Positions 1 to 8,246 of a stretch of DNA of 33,256 bases are shown one piece after another. The notes below the pieces were generated by a model, which did no database searches, was not told where the DNA came from, and saw only the letters and a program-made list of their open reading frames with translations. The first letter of the stretch is position 1, and every line of letters begins with the position of its first letter. The stretch is from Corallococcus sp. CA053C (GTDB taxonomy: Bacteria > Myxococcota > Myxococcia > Myxococcales > Myxococcaceae), in the NCBI RefSeq assembly GCF_003611675.1, contig NZ_RAWA01000056.1:1-33256 (forward strand). Direction: 5' to 3'. The position numbers and the translations under genes were made by a program.

Positions 1-1
1 G

Positions 2-214
2 TGGGTGGGCGAGGCGCTGAACCCGGGACAGTCCGTGGAGGTGCGCTTCGCGCTGCCTCCGTCCATGGAGGAATTGCAGGTGCGCGGGGAAGTGCTGCCG
101 CCCAAGGCCGGGGCCGAGGGCCCGGTGGTGCGCGTGCGCTTCCTGGAGTTGCCGGTGGAGGTGGAGCTCGCCATCGCCAGGCACCTGGACGAGCAACTGG
201 CGGGCGGCCGCTAG
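2..214 (+). CDS. PilZ-like domain protein, C-terminal fragment
   Basis: This is the last ~70 residues of a protein whose start lies outside the window. The visible part reads like the second half of a PilZ beta-barrel: a 'G..V.V.F.LP' strand, a 'VRGEV' strand, then 'VVRVRFLELP' and a closing helix with 'AIARHLDEQL'. PilZ-type domains, including a large paralogous family in myxobacteria, bind cyclic di-GMP or act as adaptors in motility and signalling. The RxxxR and (D/N)xSxxG ligand motifs would lie upstream and cannot be checked. A GTG at position 5 is in frame but is unlikely to be the true start, because the domain would be cut in half. The stop lies ~50 bases before the cytidine deaminase start, so co-transcription is possible. 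Family assignment is moderate. Confidence 0.6.
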   Translation, partial: WVGEALNPGQSVEVRFALPPSMEELQVRGEVLPPKAGAEGPVVRVRFLELPVEVELAIARHLDEQLAGGR

Positions 215-265
215 CGTCCCCAGGATGGAGGGGCACCCGTGACGGGGCCCGTGAAGGAGGGCGGC

Positions 266-670
266 ATGGCGGACGAGATTCCCTGGGAGCGGCTGTTCGA
301 GGAGGCCCTGCGGGTGCGTCAGCGCGCGCACGTGCCGTACTCGCGCTTCCCGGTGGGGGCCGCGGTGCTGTACGCGGACGGCACCGTGGTGGCCGGCTGC
401 AACGTGGAGAACGCCACCTATGGCCTCACCGTCTGCGCGGAGCGCAACGCGTTCGCCGCGGGCGTGGCCCAGGGCCGGGAGAAGCCGGTGGCGGTGGCCG
501 TCGTCGTGGACACCCCGGAGCCCTGTCCCCCGTGCGGCATGTGCCGCCAGGTGATGGCCGAGTTCGCCGGGCCTGATATTCCGGTGCGCAGCCGCACCCT
601 CTCCGGGGCGGAGGCGCGCTACTCGCTCGGAGAGCTGCTGCCGCACGCCTTCACCCGCGCCTTCCTCTAG
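266..670 (+). CDS. cdd: Cytidine deaminase
   Basis: Zinc enzyme that hydrolytically deaminates cytidine and deoxycytidine to uridine and deoxyuridine in cytosolic pyrimidine salvage. At 134 residues it matches the homotetrameric short-form family (about 130-146 residues). Visible motifs are the N-terminal 'PYSRFPVGAA', the substrate-binding 'NVENA' (N46, E48), the catalytic 'CAERNA' (zinc ligand Cys57, proton-shuttle Glu59) and 'PCPPCGMCRQ' (zinc ligands Cys90 and Cys93). I chose ATG 266 because AAGGAGG at 254-260 sits 5 bases upstream and the protein then begins like other family members. A GTG at 239 with its own GGAGGGG at 227-233 would add nine residues and remains possible. The amidohydrolase start follows after 12 bases, suggesting a two-gene nucleoside/base salvage operon. 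Confidence 0.95.
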   Translation: MADEIPWERLFEEALRVRQRAHVPYSRFPVGAAVLYADGTVVAGCNVENATYGLTVCAERNAFAAGVAQGREKPVAVAVVVDTPEPCPPCGMCRQVMAEFAGPDIPVRSRTLSGAEARYSLGELLPHAFTRAFL

Positions 671-682
671 GGTTCCCCCGCC

Positions 683-2014
683 GTGGATCTGCTCCTGACC
701 AATGCCACCGTCGTGACCATGAACCGCGAGCGCGAGGTGCTGCCGCGCGCGGACGTGCTCGTGCAGGACGGTCGCATCGCGAAGGTGGGCCGGGGCCTGA
801 AGGTGAAGGGGCCCCGCCGCCTGCTGGACCTGTCTGGGCAGGTGGTGATGCCCGGCCTCATCCACGGCCACCTGCACGCGTGCCAGACGCTGTTCCGGGG
901 CCACGCGGACAAGCGGGAGCTGTTGGACTGGCTGCGCGAGCGCATCTGGCCCATGGAGGCGGCGCATGACGCGGCGTCCCTGCGCGCCAGCGCGGACCTG
1001 ACCTTCGCGGAGCTGATCCGCTCCGGTGCCACGGCGGCGCTCGACATGGGCACCGTGCACCACTACGACGCCGTCTTCGAGTCCGCGCGCGACAGCGGCT
1101 TCCGGCTCGTCGGTGGCAAGGCGATGATGGACTCCGGCGCGGAGGTGCCCCGGGGCCTGCGCGAGACGACGGCGGACTCGCTGTCGGAGAGCCTGGCGCT
1201 GCTGGAGCGCTGGCACGGCACCCACGACAACCGCCTGCGCTACGCGTTCGCGCCGCGCTTCGCCCTGTCCTGCACCCCGGAGCTGCTGCGGGAGGTGGGC
1301 CGGCTGTCGCGTGAGAAGGGCGTGCGGATCCACTCGCACGCGAGCGAGAACCCGAAGGAGACGGAGGTGGTCCGCCAGGTCACCGGCCAGGACAACATCG
1401 CCTTCTTCCACGGGCTGGGGCTCACCGGCCCCAACGTCACGCTGGCCCACTGCGTGTGGGTGGAGGGCCCGGAGCAGGCGCTCCTGCGCGAGTCGGGCAC
1501 GGTGGTGTGCCACTGCCCGGGCTCGAACCTGAAGCTCGCGTCGGGCTACGCGCGCGTGCCGGAGCTGCTGGCGGACGGCATCCCGGTGGCGCTGGGCGCG
1601 GACGGCGCGCCCTGCAACAACACGTTGGACCTGTTCCACGAGATGCGGCTCGCGTCCGTGCTGCACAACCCGCGCGTGGGTCCGGTGGCGATGACGCCCA
1701 TGCACGTGCTGGAGATGGCCACGCTGCACGGCGCGCGCGCCCTGGGCCTGGAGCACGAGGTGGGCTCGGTGGAGGTCGGCAAGCGCGCGGACCTCACCGT
1801 GGTGGACACGCGCGGCTTCCACTTCTGCCCGCTGCCGGACGACGTGACGGGACCGCTGGTGTACTCGGCGCGCTCCACGGACGTGTCGCACGTGCTCATC
1901 GACGGCAAGCTGGTGCTGCGCGAGGGCGAGCTGACGACGCTGGATGCCTCGCAGGTGCTGGGCAACGCCCGCACGCAGGCCGCGAAGCTGTTCGCCCGCG
2001 CGAAGCTGCGCTGA
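683..2014 (+). CDS. Amidohydrolase of the AtzA/TrzN/adenosine-type deaminase family
   Basis: 443-residue metal-dependent hydrolase of the TIM-barrel amidohydrolase superfamily, in the branch holding S-adenosylhomocysteine/5'-deoxyadenosine deaminase, guanine deaminase-like SsnA and the triazine hydrolases. Expected metal ligands are visible: His63/His65 in 'HGHLHACQT', His219 in 'HSHASE' with Glu222 as likely acid/base, His256 in 'LAHCVW', and Asp307 in 'GADGAPCNN'. The N-terminal beta-sandwich ('LLLTNATVVTMNRE...LVQDGRI') and C-terminal 'VGSVEVGKRADLTVVD' are typical. It starts at GTG 683, 12 bases after the cytidine deaminase stop, without a strong ribosome binding site, which suits translational coupling. 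The neighbour makes a nucleoside or purine-base substrate the best guess; the exact substrate cannot be read from the sequence. Older annotations would call it N-ethylammeline chlorohydrolase. Confidence 0.88.
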   Translation: MDLLLTNATVVTMNREREVLPRADVLVQDGRIAKVGRGLKVKGPRRLLDLSGQVVMPGLIHGHLHACQTLFRGHADKRELLDWLRERIWPMEAAHDAASLRASADLTFAELIRSGATAALDMGTVHHYDAVFESARDSGFRLVGGKAMMDSGAEVPRGLRETTADSLSESLALLERWHGTHDNRLRYAFAPRFALSCTPELLREVGRLSREKGVRIHSHASENPKETEVVRQVTGQDNIAFFHGLGLTGPNVTLAHCVWVEGPEQALLRESGTVVCHCPGSNLKLASGYARVPELLADGIPVALGADGAPCNNTLDLFHEMRLASVLHNPRVGPVAMTPMHVLEMATLHGARALGLEHEVGSVEVGKRADLTVVDTRGFHFCPLPDDVTGPLVYSARSTDVSHVLIDGKLVLREGELTTLDASQVLGNARTQAAKLFARAKLR

Positions 2015-2031
2015 GGCGGCAAGGCCCGCCT
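2014..2031. terminator. Small hairpin between convergent genes
   Basis: AGGCGG (2014-2019) and CCGCCT (2026-2031) form a perfect 6-bp stem with a 6-base loop, in the 19-base gap between the converging stop codons of the amidohydrolase and the histidine kinase. There is no T-tract on either side, so intrinsic termination would be weak. The position is the main argument. Confidence 0.3.
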
Positions 2032-2033
2032 GG

Positions 2034-3395
2034 CTAGCGGGGCAGGCGCAGGACGAAGGACGTGGACCAGCCCTCCGCGTCCTCGACGGCCAGCCGACCG
2101 CCATGCGCCTCGGCCGCGAGCCGGGAGAAGTACAGCCCCAGGCCATAGCCCCGGCGGCCCTCCTTCTCGCGGCTGCCCTGCGTGTACTTGTCGAAGAGGG
2201 ACTCGCGCGCCTCCGGGGGGATGGCGATGCCGTCGTTGCGCACCGCCAGCCACTGCAGCCCTTCGGCCTCGCCCGCCTCCAGGCGCACCCGCCCACCGGA
2301 CGGCGCGTAGCGGAGCGCGTTGGTGGCCAGGTTCTCCACCACGCGGATGAGCAGGCCCGCGTCCCCGACGATTTGGAGGCCCGGGGTGCACGCCAGCTCC
2401 AGCCGGATCTTCCGCAGGCGGGCCGCGCCGTCCAGCGAGCGGCGCACCTCGTCCAGGAGCGGCGCCACGGGGAAGGGCTGCTTGCGCGGCGCCAGCCGTC
2501 CCTGCTCCAGGCGGGGCACGTCCAGGAGGTCGGAGATCATCCGGTCCAACCGCGCGGTGACGGCGAGCCCCGTGCGCACGGACTCCACCAGCGGCGTCCC
2601 GATGGGCAGCTCCTGCTCCATCCACGACAGCGACAGCGTCACGGCGGACAGGGGCGAGCGCAGGTCGTGCACGAGGAACTGCATCAGCTGCTCCTGGTGA
2701 CCCTGGACCGCCTCCAGCTGGGCGTTGCGCGCGTGCGCCTCGGAGAGCATGCGCTCGATGGTGCGGTGCGCCTCCTCCACCTCGGAGGTGCGGCGGGCCT
2801 CCAGCTGCCGCGCCACCTCCGCGCGCGACAGGTCCATGGCCAGCTGCCGCAGCCGCCCGGTGCCGTAGTGGCTCACCGCCGCGACCATGAACAGCGTCAC
2901 CGCCGCGATGGCCACCGCGCCGTAGCCCACGCCCGCCTCGCGCATGAGCACCGCCTGGGCCAGCGTCGCCAGGCCCGCCGTGCCGTAGACGAGCGCGGGC
3001 AGCAGCTCCAGGCCGCTCAGCGCCACCACGAGCGCGAAGAGGCCCAGGCTGAAGCCCGCCACCCCCGCGGGGAAGGGCGACACGGGCAGCGCGACCATCT
3101 GGAGCCCGAACACCAGCCCCACGTCCACCACGGACTGCACGAGGCTCAGCTGCCGCGTCACCGGGCGGAAGCGCAGCGTGAACAGCAGCGCCACCACCAG
3201 GCCGTAGCCCGTGAGCATCGGGGGGTAGTGGGCCCAGTCCGGGGCGCCGGACAGCCACAGGCCCGTGCTCACCGCGAGGAACACGACCGTGCTCACGAGC
3301 CGCACCACCGCCCCCGCGCCCAGCACGCGCTTGCGCTGGGCGTTCACCACCCGCGCGAGCTCATTCTCAAAGGCGACGGGAGGAGGAGTGTCCAT
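2034..3395 (-). CDS. Membrane-bound sensor histidine kinase (orphan)
   Basis: 453 residues. The first ~180 hold six hydrophobic segments (about 30-50, 58-76, 86-106, 112-132, 136-151, 158-176) with almost no periplasmic loop, so sensing is probably within the membrane. A charged coiled-coil linker (~180-235) leads to the dimerisation H-box 'HDLRSP' with phospho-acceptor His243. The HATPase_c domain shows an N-box ('VVENLATNALRYA', Asn355/Asn359), a G1-like 'NDGIAIPP' (Asp388; the usual second glycine is Ala) and a G2 'GYGLGLYF'. The start is ATG 3395; no strong ribosome binding site is visible. No response regulator is adjacent: the nearest, at 20376-20762, is 17 kb away. It is divergent from pspA across a 277-base gap, so it could sense envelope state, but that is speculation. 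Confidence 0.92.
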   Translation of the reverse strand: MDTPPPVAFENELARVVNAQRKRVLGAGAVVRLVSTVVFLAVSTGLWLSGAPDWAHYPPMLTGYGLVVALLFTLRFRPVTRQLSLVQSVVDVGLVFGLQMVALPVSPFPAGVAGFSLGLFALVVALSGLELLPALVYGTAGLATLAQAVLMREAGVGYGAVAIAAVTLFMVAAVSHYGTGRLRQLAMDLSRAEVARQLEARRTSEVEEAHRTIERMLSEAHARNAQLEAVQGHQEQLMQFLVHDLRSPLSAVTLSLSWMEQELPIGTPLVESVRTGLAVTARLDRMISDLLDVPRLEQGRLAPRKQPFPVAPLLDEVRRSLDGAARLRKIRLELACTPGLQIVGDAGLLIRVVENLATNALRYAPSGGRVRLEAGEAEGLQWLAVRNDGIAIPPEARESLFDKYTQGSREKEGRRGYGLGLYFSRLAAEAHGGRLAVEDAEGWSTSFVLRLPR

Positions 3396-3672
3396 GCGAC
3401 ACGCTTGTTTTCCCCGCTTCTTCCCCTCGCGGCAAGTTCACGGCCGCGCGTCTTTCGCGACCCCGGGCAGGCCCCTAATGGGTGGAGCTGGCGGGAGGGG
3501 CCGGCTGGTGGCCCCGACCCCGGCCGGGCCAGCGGGCAGGGGGCCCCCCGGGGCAATCATCCGTCTGGGCCGGGCGTAGGCACCTGACAGGGGCCTTCGG
3601 GCCGGGTGCTTGTGGTCGACGGAGTTCGTGTAAGGTGGCTGCGATTAAGCACAGGTGGAGGTGAGTGCCGAC

Positions 3673-4410
3673 ATGTGGCAACGATTCAAGAGAGCGATGC
3701 GGAGCTTCGCGGGCTTCTTCGTCTCCTCCATCGAGGATCCGGAGCTGATTCTCGAGCAGAACATCCGTGACCTGAACGATCAGGTCCCCAAGATGAACGA
3801 GTCCATCGCCATGGTCCGGGCGAATGTGACGCTGCTCGAGAAGGAGAACATGAAGTACCAGCAGGACGTGCGGGAGCTGACCGCCAAGGTCAAGGCCGCC
3901 ATCCAGGCGGGCCGTGACGACCTGGCCGGCTCCTACGCGACCAAGCTGCAGGGTGAGAGGGAGGCCCTCGCGCGCAACGAGCAGCAGCTCGAGGTGGCGA
4001 AGCTCGCCTACGAGAAGGCGCTGAACGTGAAGAAGGCGTTCATGCGCGAGAAGGACAAGAAGACCCAGGAGGCGATGAACGCCGTCCGGGACGCGCGGCG
4101 CGCCAAGTGGCAGGCGAAGGTCGCCGACACGATGGAGTCCTTCACCGTCGCCGGCGTGGACTCCACGCACGACGAGATGCTCCGCAAGGTGCAGGAGAAG
4201 ACGGCCATCAACGAGGCGCGCATGCAGATGGCGCTGGAGTCGGTGGATCACCAGGCCGCGGCCATCGAAGAAGAGGCCGAGAAGATCCAGGGCGACGAGC
4301 TGGTCAAGCAGTTCAAGATGGAGATGGGCCTGCTGGACAGCCCCGCGCCCGTGTCGGACGTGGGCTCGGGCCCGGAGAAGACCATCGGCAAGAAGGTGGA
4401 GATCAAGTAG
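3673..4410 (+). CDS. pspA: PspA/IM30 (Vipp1) family membrane-stress protein
   Basis: 245-residue, almost entirely alpha-helical protein of the ESCRT-III-related PspA/Vipp1 family, which oligomerises on the cytoplasmic face of the inner membrane and protects it under stress. The amphipathic N-terminal helix '[16 protein letters not shown]' is followed by '[16 protein letters not shown]', a family hallmark, and long heptad-rich helices to ~residue 220. A short acidic/Pro/Gly linker ends in 'KKVEIK'. ATG 3673 is chosen because GGAGGTGA at 3657-3664 lies 8 bases upstream; a GTG at 3655 would overlap this site and add six residues. No PspF, PspB or PspC gene is near. Instead the next gene (34 bases on) encodes a membrane-tethered substrate-binding-like protein, pointing to a non-enterobacterial Psp arrangement. 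Confidence 0.93.
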   Translation: MWQRFKRAMRSFAGFFVSSIEDPELILEQNIRDLNDQVPKMNESIAMVRANVTLLEKENMKYQQDVRELTAKVKAAIQAGRDDLAGSYATKLQGEREALARNEQQLEVAKLAYEKALNVKKAFMREKDKKTQEAMNAVRDARRAKWQAKVADTMESFTVAGVDSTHDEMLRKVQEKTAINEARMQMALESVDHQAAAIEEEAEKIQGDELVKQFKMEMGLLDSPAPVSDVGSGPEKTIGKKVEIK

Positions 4411-4444
4411 ATCTCCGCCCCATGAAAGAGGCCGGCGCACACGG

Positions 4445-5632
4445 ATGAAGCTGCACCGCGGACCCGGCCTCTTTCTCTTCCTCGCGCTCTGTGTCCTGGG
4501 CGCGGGGTATGTCTTCGCCTCGCGGGCGGGCTATCTCGACCGCCTGCAGGCGCGCTTCTTCCCGTCCACCCGCGAAGCCGTGCGGCTGTCCCCCGGTGAC
4601 TTCCCCGCCGGCGTGGCGGCCCCCGTCGCGGACGTGGCGTCCGTGCCCTTGAGGCCCGTGCTCATCGGCTTCACCCCGAGGGGCTCCGCCGCCGCGCTGC
4701 TGGTGGCCACCGGGGGCTCCACGACGCTGGACAATCCCACCACCCCGCCGGGCGCGGCCCAGGGCCTCTTGAAGACGGCCTACGCGCTGGATGCCCGCGC
4801 GGTGCTCTTCGCCCGGGAGGAGGAGCTGAAGCTGGCCCTGTCCGTGGGCGCGGAGAACGGCGGCGTGGACATGGCGGCGCTGTCGGTGGACCGGCTCGCG
4901 TCGTGGGCGCCCACGCTGCGGGACGCGGCGCCGCGCACGGTGCTGCTGGTGGGCCGCAGCCGGGGCCAGGAGGCGATGGCGGCGGTGGGCGTGCCGGACC
5001 TCGCCAGCCTGCGCGGCAAGCGGGTGGGCGTGTATCCGTTCGGCTCGTCGCATTACTTCGCCCTCTGGGTGCTGTCGCGCGCGGGGCTGCGCACCTCCGA
5101 CGTGCGGTGGGTGGACCTGCCCTCCACGCTGGACGCGGGCAGGGCCCTCCGGGAGGGTCGCGCGGACGTGGTGGTGGGGCTGTGGGGCGACGTGGAATTG
5201 GCCGCGAGGGACCGGGGCGGCACGGTGCTGGCGACGACGGCGGACGCGCCGCACCTCTTGGCCACGGTGCTGGTGGCGCGCGGGGACTTCGCGGCGCGCT
5301 ACCCGGACGCGGTGCGCCGGGTGCTCCGGGGGCTGCTGGACGCGGGGCAGGGCGTGCTCAAGGACCCGGCGGCCGGGGCGCGGATGCTGGGCGAGGTGGC
5401 GCCGTACCTGGGCGACCCCACGGAGGCCATCCGGAGCGCTCCGCCCGCGACACTTGCGGACAATCGGGCGTTCTTCGGACTATCGGGCGAGGCGCCAGTT
5501 ACCTATGACGAGCTCTTCCAGAGCGCCGCGGCGCTCTTCCAGAAGCTCAAGCGCGGGACGGCGCCGCCCCCGGCGGAAGACACGCGGGACCTGGGCGCGC
5601 TGAAATATGTCTCCGAGGCGCGTGGGCCGTGA
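4445..5632 (+). CDS. Membrane-anchored periplasmic substrate-binding-like protein
   Basis: 395 residues. An N-terminal hydrophobic segment (about residues 8-27) without an obvious signal peptidase site or lipobox suggests a single-span anchor with a periplasmic body. The body resembles type-2 solute-binding proteins of the NMT1/ThiY/taurine class: '[16 protein letters not shown]', '[27 protein letters not shown]', '[29 protein letters not shown]' and '[26 protein letters not shown]'. Such proteins normally feed an ABC importer, but no importer permease or ATPase of that class is nearby; the ABC genes at 8.2-10.2 kb are of the MacB/LolD exporter type. It lies between pspA and a membrane-anchored helical protein, so a sensory or scaffolding role in membrane stress is a reasonable inference. 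The ligand is unknown. Confidence 0.75.
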   Translation: MKLHRGPGLFLFLALCVLGAGYVFASRAGYLDRLQARFFPSTREAVRLSPGDFPAGVAAPVADVASVPLRPVLIGFTPRGSAAALLVATGGSTTLDNPTTPPGAAQGLLKTAYALDARAVLFAREEELKLALSVGAENGGVDMAALSVDRLASWAPTLRDAAPRTVLLVGRSRGQEAMAAVGVPDLASLRGKRVGVYPFGSSHYFALWVLSRAGLRTSDVRWVDLPSTLDAGRALREGRADVVVGLWGDVELAARDRGGTVLATTADAPHLLATVLVARGDFAARYPDAVRRVLRGLLDAGQGVLKDPAAGARMLGEVAPYLGDPTEAIRSAPPATLADNRAFFGLSGEAPVTYDELFQSAAALFQKLKRGTAPPPAEDTRDLGALKYVSEARGP

Positions 5633-5657
5633 CGGGCCGCGCGAAGGGAAGTCGGAC

Positions 5658-6464
5658 GTGGCGAAGACACCGAACTACATCAAGGCCGCGTTCCTCCTGC
5701 CGGCCAACCTGGTGGGGCTGACGACAGCGGCCATGTCCAGCGCCGTGACGCAGGAGCCGCTGCCCATGCTGGTGGCGCTGGGCGTGGAGGGCCTGTACCT
5801 GGGCGTGCTGTCGTCCATGAAGCGCTTCCAGCGCGCCGTGCGGGCGAACACGCCGGACAACCCGGAGGCCGCGCGCGCGGCGGTGGACGCGCTGCTCGCG
5901 GACCTGGCGCCGTCGCAGCGCGACCACTACCAGCAGCTGGTGGGGCTGAAGGAGAAGATCCTCGCCAACTACCGCAAGCTGCCCGGCGGCCGCGTGCTGG
6001 TGGCGGACAGCGAGCCCAAGCTGGACGCGCTGCTCACGTCGTTCCTGCGGCTCATCTCCGCGCTCAACCAGTACCGCACGTACCTGAGCGGCTCCGACCG
6101 GGAGCACCTGACGGGCGAGGTCGCGGCGCTGGAGGCGGAGGTCGCCCAGGAGGCCAACCCGCGCCTCAAGGAAGTGAAGGACAAGCGCGTGGAGATCCTG
6201 CGCAAGCGCCTGGTGCGCTTCGAGCAGGCGGGCGAGAGCCGCGAGATGGTGAGCCACCAACTGGCCGGCATCGAGGACCTGATGCGGCTGACGCACGAGC
6301 AGTCCATCGCCATCCGCGACCCGGAGAGCGTCAACCGGCAGCTCGACGTGCTCTCCGCGGAGACGGAGGCCACCGACGAGACGGTGCGCCAGATGGAGCG
6401 CTTCCTGGACTTCACCGAGGAGACGCGCGGGCCGCTGCCGCACGGTGGCACCCGCGTGCGGTGA
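5658..6464 (+). CDS. Membrane-anchored helical protein of unknown function
   Basis: 268 residues; I do not recognise a named family. Two hydrophobic stretches near the N-terminus (about 9-27, 'AAFLLPANLVGLTTAAMSS', and 36-52) could form a hairpin in the membrane. The rest is charged and predicted helical, with coiled-coil-like segments ('LTGEVAALEAEVAQEANPRL', 'VNRQLDVLSAETEATDETV'), and presumably cytosolic. GTG 5658 is chosen because AAGGGAA at 5644-5650 lies 7 bases upstream; an in-frame ATG at 5607 would overlap the previous gene by 26 bases. The gap to the preceding stop is 25 bases, so it is probably co-expressed with pspA and the substrate-binding-like gene. A helical partner of PspA at the membrane is plausible but unproven. 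Confidence 0.8.
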   Translation: MAKTPNYIKAAFLLPANLVGLTTAAMSSAVTQEPLPMLVALGVEGLYLGVLSSMKRFQRAVRANTPDNPEAARAAVDALLADLAPSQRDHYQQLVGLKEKILANYRKLPGGRVLVADSEPKLDALLTSFLRLISALNQYRTYLSGSDREHLTGEVAALEAEVAQEANPRLKEVKDKRVEILRKRLVRFEQAGESREMVSHQLAGIEDLMRLTHEQSIAIRDPESVNRQLDVLSAETEATDETVRQMERFLDFTEETRGPLPHGGTRVR

Positions 6465-6596
6465 GCCGGGCACGCGCCCGCAAGCCGGGCCGCAGCGTGG
6501 GAGCTGTTCACCGTGCCACCTTGGGAACGTGGCGGGGGCCCGCGACGTCGCACGAATAGATTGACTCTCCGTCAAAGGCATCCTGTCCTGACGCCC

Positions 6597-8246
6597 ATGC
6601 TCCGCCGCGTTGGGTTCGTCCCGTTGCTCCTGGTGTTGGTCGTGTTCGCTGGCTGCTCGCGCTGTGGGAAGGACGCGGCCGGTCCCGCGACCTCGCCGGC
6701 GGGCGTGTCGCGCTACCTGCCCCGCACGGCGCAGGCGGCCGTCGTCATCGACGACCTGGGGGCGCTGGGCGAGAAGCTCGCGCGCTTCCAGAACCTCAAG
6801 GTGGCCTCGTTCCTCGCGCAGCTGCAGAACTTCCCCAGCGCGGAGCGCTATGTGTCCGCGGTGATGCGGCAGGTGGGCGTGGACCTGCGCAGCCGCAAGG
6901 CGCTGGAGGACGCCGGCATCGACCCGAAGCGCGGCGCGGGCGCGGCCTTCCTCGGCGGCACGCAGGCGGTGTCCGTCATCGGCGTGAAGGACGCGGACAA
7001 GCTGAAGGCCACCTTCGCCACCTTCGCCCGCTCGCGGCTGGGTGCGACGGAGGAGAAGGAGACGAAGTCGGACGCGGGGCGGCTCGTCACCTTCAGCCGG
7101 CCGGGGAGCGCGGAGCCCGCGCTGGGCCTGCTCTTCCTCAAGCATGACCTGGTGCTGCTGTCCGCGGGCGCGTCGGTGAAGCGGCTGCCGGAGCTGGCGG
7201 CGCTGTCGGAGGAGAACTCGCTCGTGAAGGAGCCGGTGCTGGAGGCATCCCTCAAGCGGCTGACGGGCAACCGGGACTTCCACGTGTGGCTGCCGGGCGG
7301 CTCCGGCCTGCTGCCCGCGGGCACCGTGCAGGGCATCACCTTCACGGGCCACATCGAGGAGCGCGCGGTGACGCTGCGCGCGGACGCGCCGTGGCCGGAC
7401 TCGCAGGCGTCGCTCGCCGCGTTGGACCCCAAGGGTGACGAGTCGCTCGCGGGCTGGCTGCCGCAGGATGCCTTCTTCGTGGCGCGCTTCCGGGGCGACC
7501 CGGCGCAGCTGGACGGCGCGTGGCCGTACCTCGTGGGCGGGCAGGTGACGCGCGCGGTGCAGCAGGCGGGCTTCAACATGAAGACGGAGGTGTTGGACAA
7601 CCTCAAGCCGGGCATGGTGATGGCGTTGTCGCTCGCGCCCAACGTCAACCTGGGCTCGGGCCTGCCGGAGATGGACCTGCGGCGCACGAACCCGTTCCGC
7701 TTCGTGAACCTCGTGGTGCTCGCGCAGACGCAGGACGCGGCGAAGGCGCAGGTCTCGCTGGACAAGGTGCCCGCGCTCGCGCCCGGCTTCGGCGCGAAGG
7801 TGGAGGCCGTGGACCTGAACGGCCAGAAGGCCTACCTGACGTCGTACCGCGCGGGCGAGGGTGCGCACTTCGCGCTGACGAAGGAGGGCCGGCTGGTGCT
7901 CGCGGCGCCCCGCTCGCGCCTGGAGTCGTCGCTGGCCGCGCTCGCGCAGCCCGCGGGTCCGGGGCCGGTGTCGGATGACCTGAAGTCGGTGGGCAAGGAC
8001 GCGGCGGTGGTGGTGCTGCTGGACCTGCGGAGGCTCGCGGACGCGGTGAAGGCGCTGCCGTCCGCCGCGTGGGGCATTGGCGGCTTCGCCATCAAGGCCA
8101 CCACCGTGCGCTGGCTGGACGCCACCGATGACCTGCGCGCCGTGACGATGTCGCTGTCGCGCAAGGACAAGGCGCTGCAGGCGGAGATCTCGCTGCGCCT
8201 GACGCCTGCCCCGGTCACCACCACGACGACCCCGGCCACCCCTTGA
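6597..8246 (+). CDS. Large secreted lipoprotein, DUF3352-like
   Basis: 549 residues starting at ATG 6597. The N-terminus is a lipoprotein signal ending in 'VVFAGC', so the mature protein begins at acylated Cys19 or thereabouts. The opening 'VSRYLPRTAQAAVVIDDLGALGEKL' and the alternating pattern 'FVARFRGDP...VMALSLAP...VNLVVLAQ' resemble DUF3352-type proteins ('P.dta.vv.ld'), extracytoplasmic proteins of unknown function. The tail is Thr/Pro-rich ('TTTTTPATP'). An upstream in-frame start at 6513 would bury the lipoprotein signal, so it is rejected. Its last codons overlap the TTG start of an ABC ATPase by 4 bases. This tight coupling suggests the lipoprotein works with, or is a client of, the exporter encoded next. 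Function unknown. Confidence 0.82.
   Translation: MLRRVGFVPLLLVLVVFAGCSRCGKDAAGPATSPAGVSRYLPRTAQAAVVIDDLGALGEKLARFQNLKVASFLAQLQNFPSAERYVSAVMRQVGVDLRSRKALEDAGIDPKRGAGAAFLGGTQAVSVIGVKDADKLKATFATFARSRLGATEEKETKSDAGRLVTFSRPGSAEPALGLLFLKHDLVLLSAGASVKRLPELAALSEENSLVKEPVLEASLKRLTGNRDFHVWLPGGSGLLPAGTVQGITFTGHIEERAVTLRADAPWPDSQASLAALDPKGDESLAGWLPQDAFFVARFRGDPAQLDGAWPYLVGGQVTRAVQQAGFNMKTEVLDNLKPGMVMALSLAPNVNLGSGLPEMDLRRTNPFRFVNLVVLAQTQDAAKAQVSLDKVPALAPGFGAKVEAVDLNGQKAYLTSYRAGEGAHFALTKEGRLVLAAPRSRLESSLAALAQPAGPGPVSDDLKSVGKDAAVVVLLDLRRLADAVKALPSAAWGIGGFAIKATTVRWLDATDDLRAVTMSLSRKDKALQAEISLRLTPAPVTTTTTPATP

Noticed and set aside
5547..7868. A 773-codon minus-strand open frame
   Set aside because: It is a shadow of the helical membrane protein and lipoprotein genes, with biased composition and no recognisable domain.
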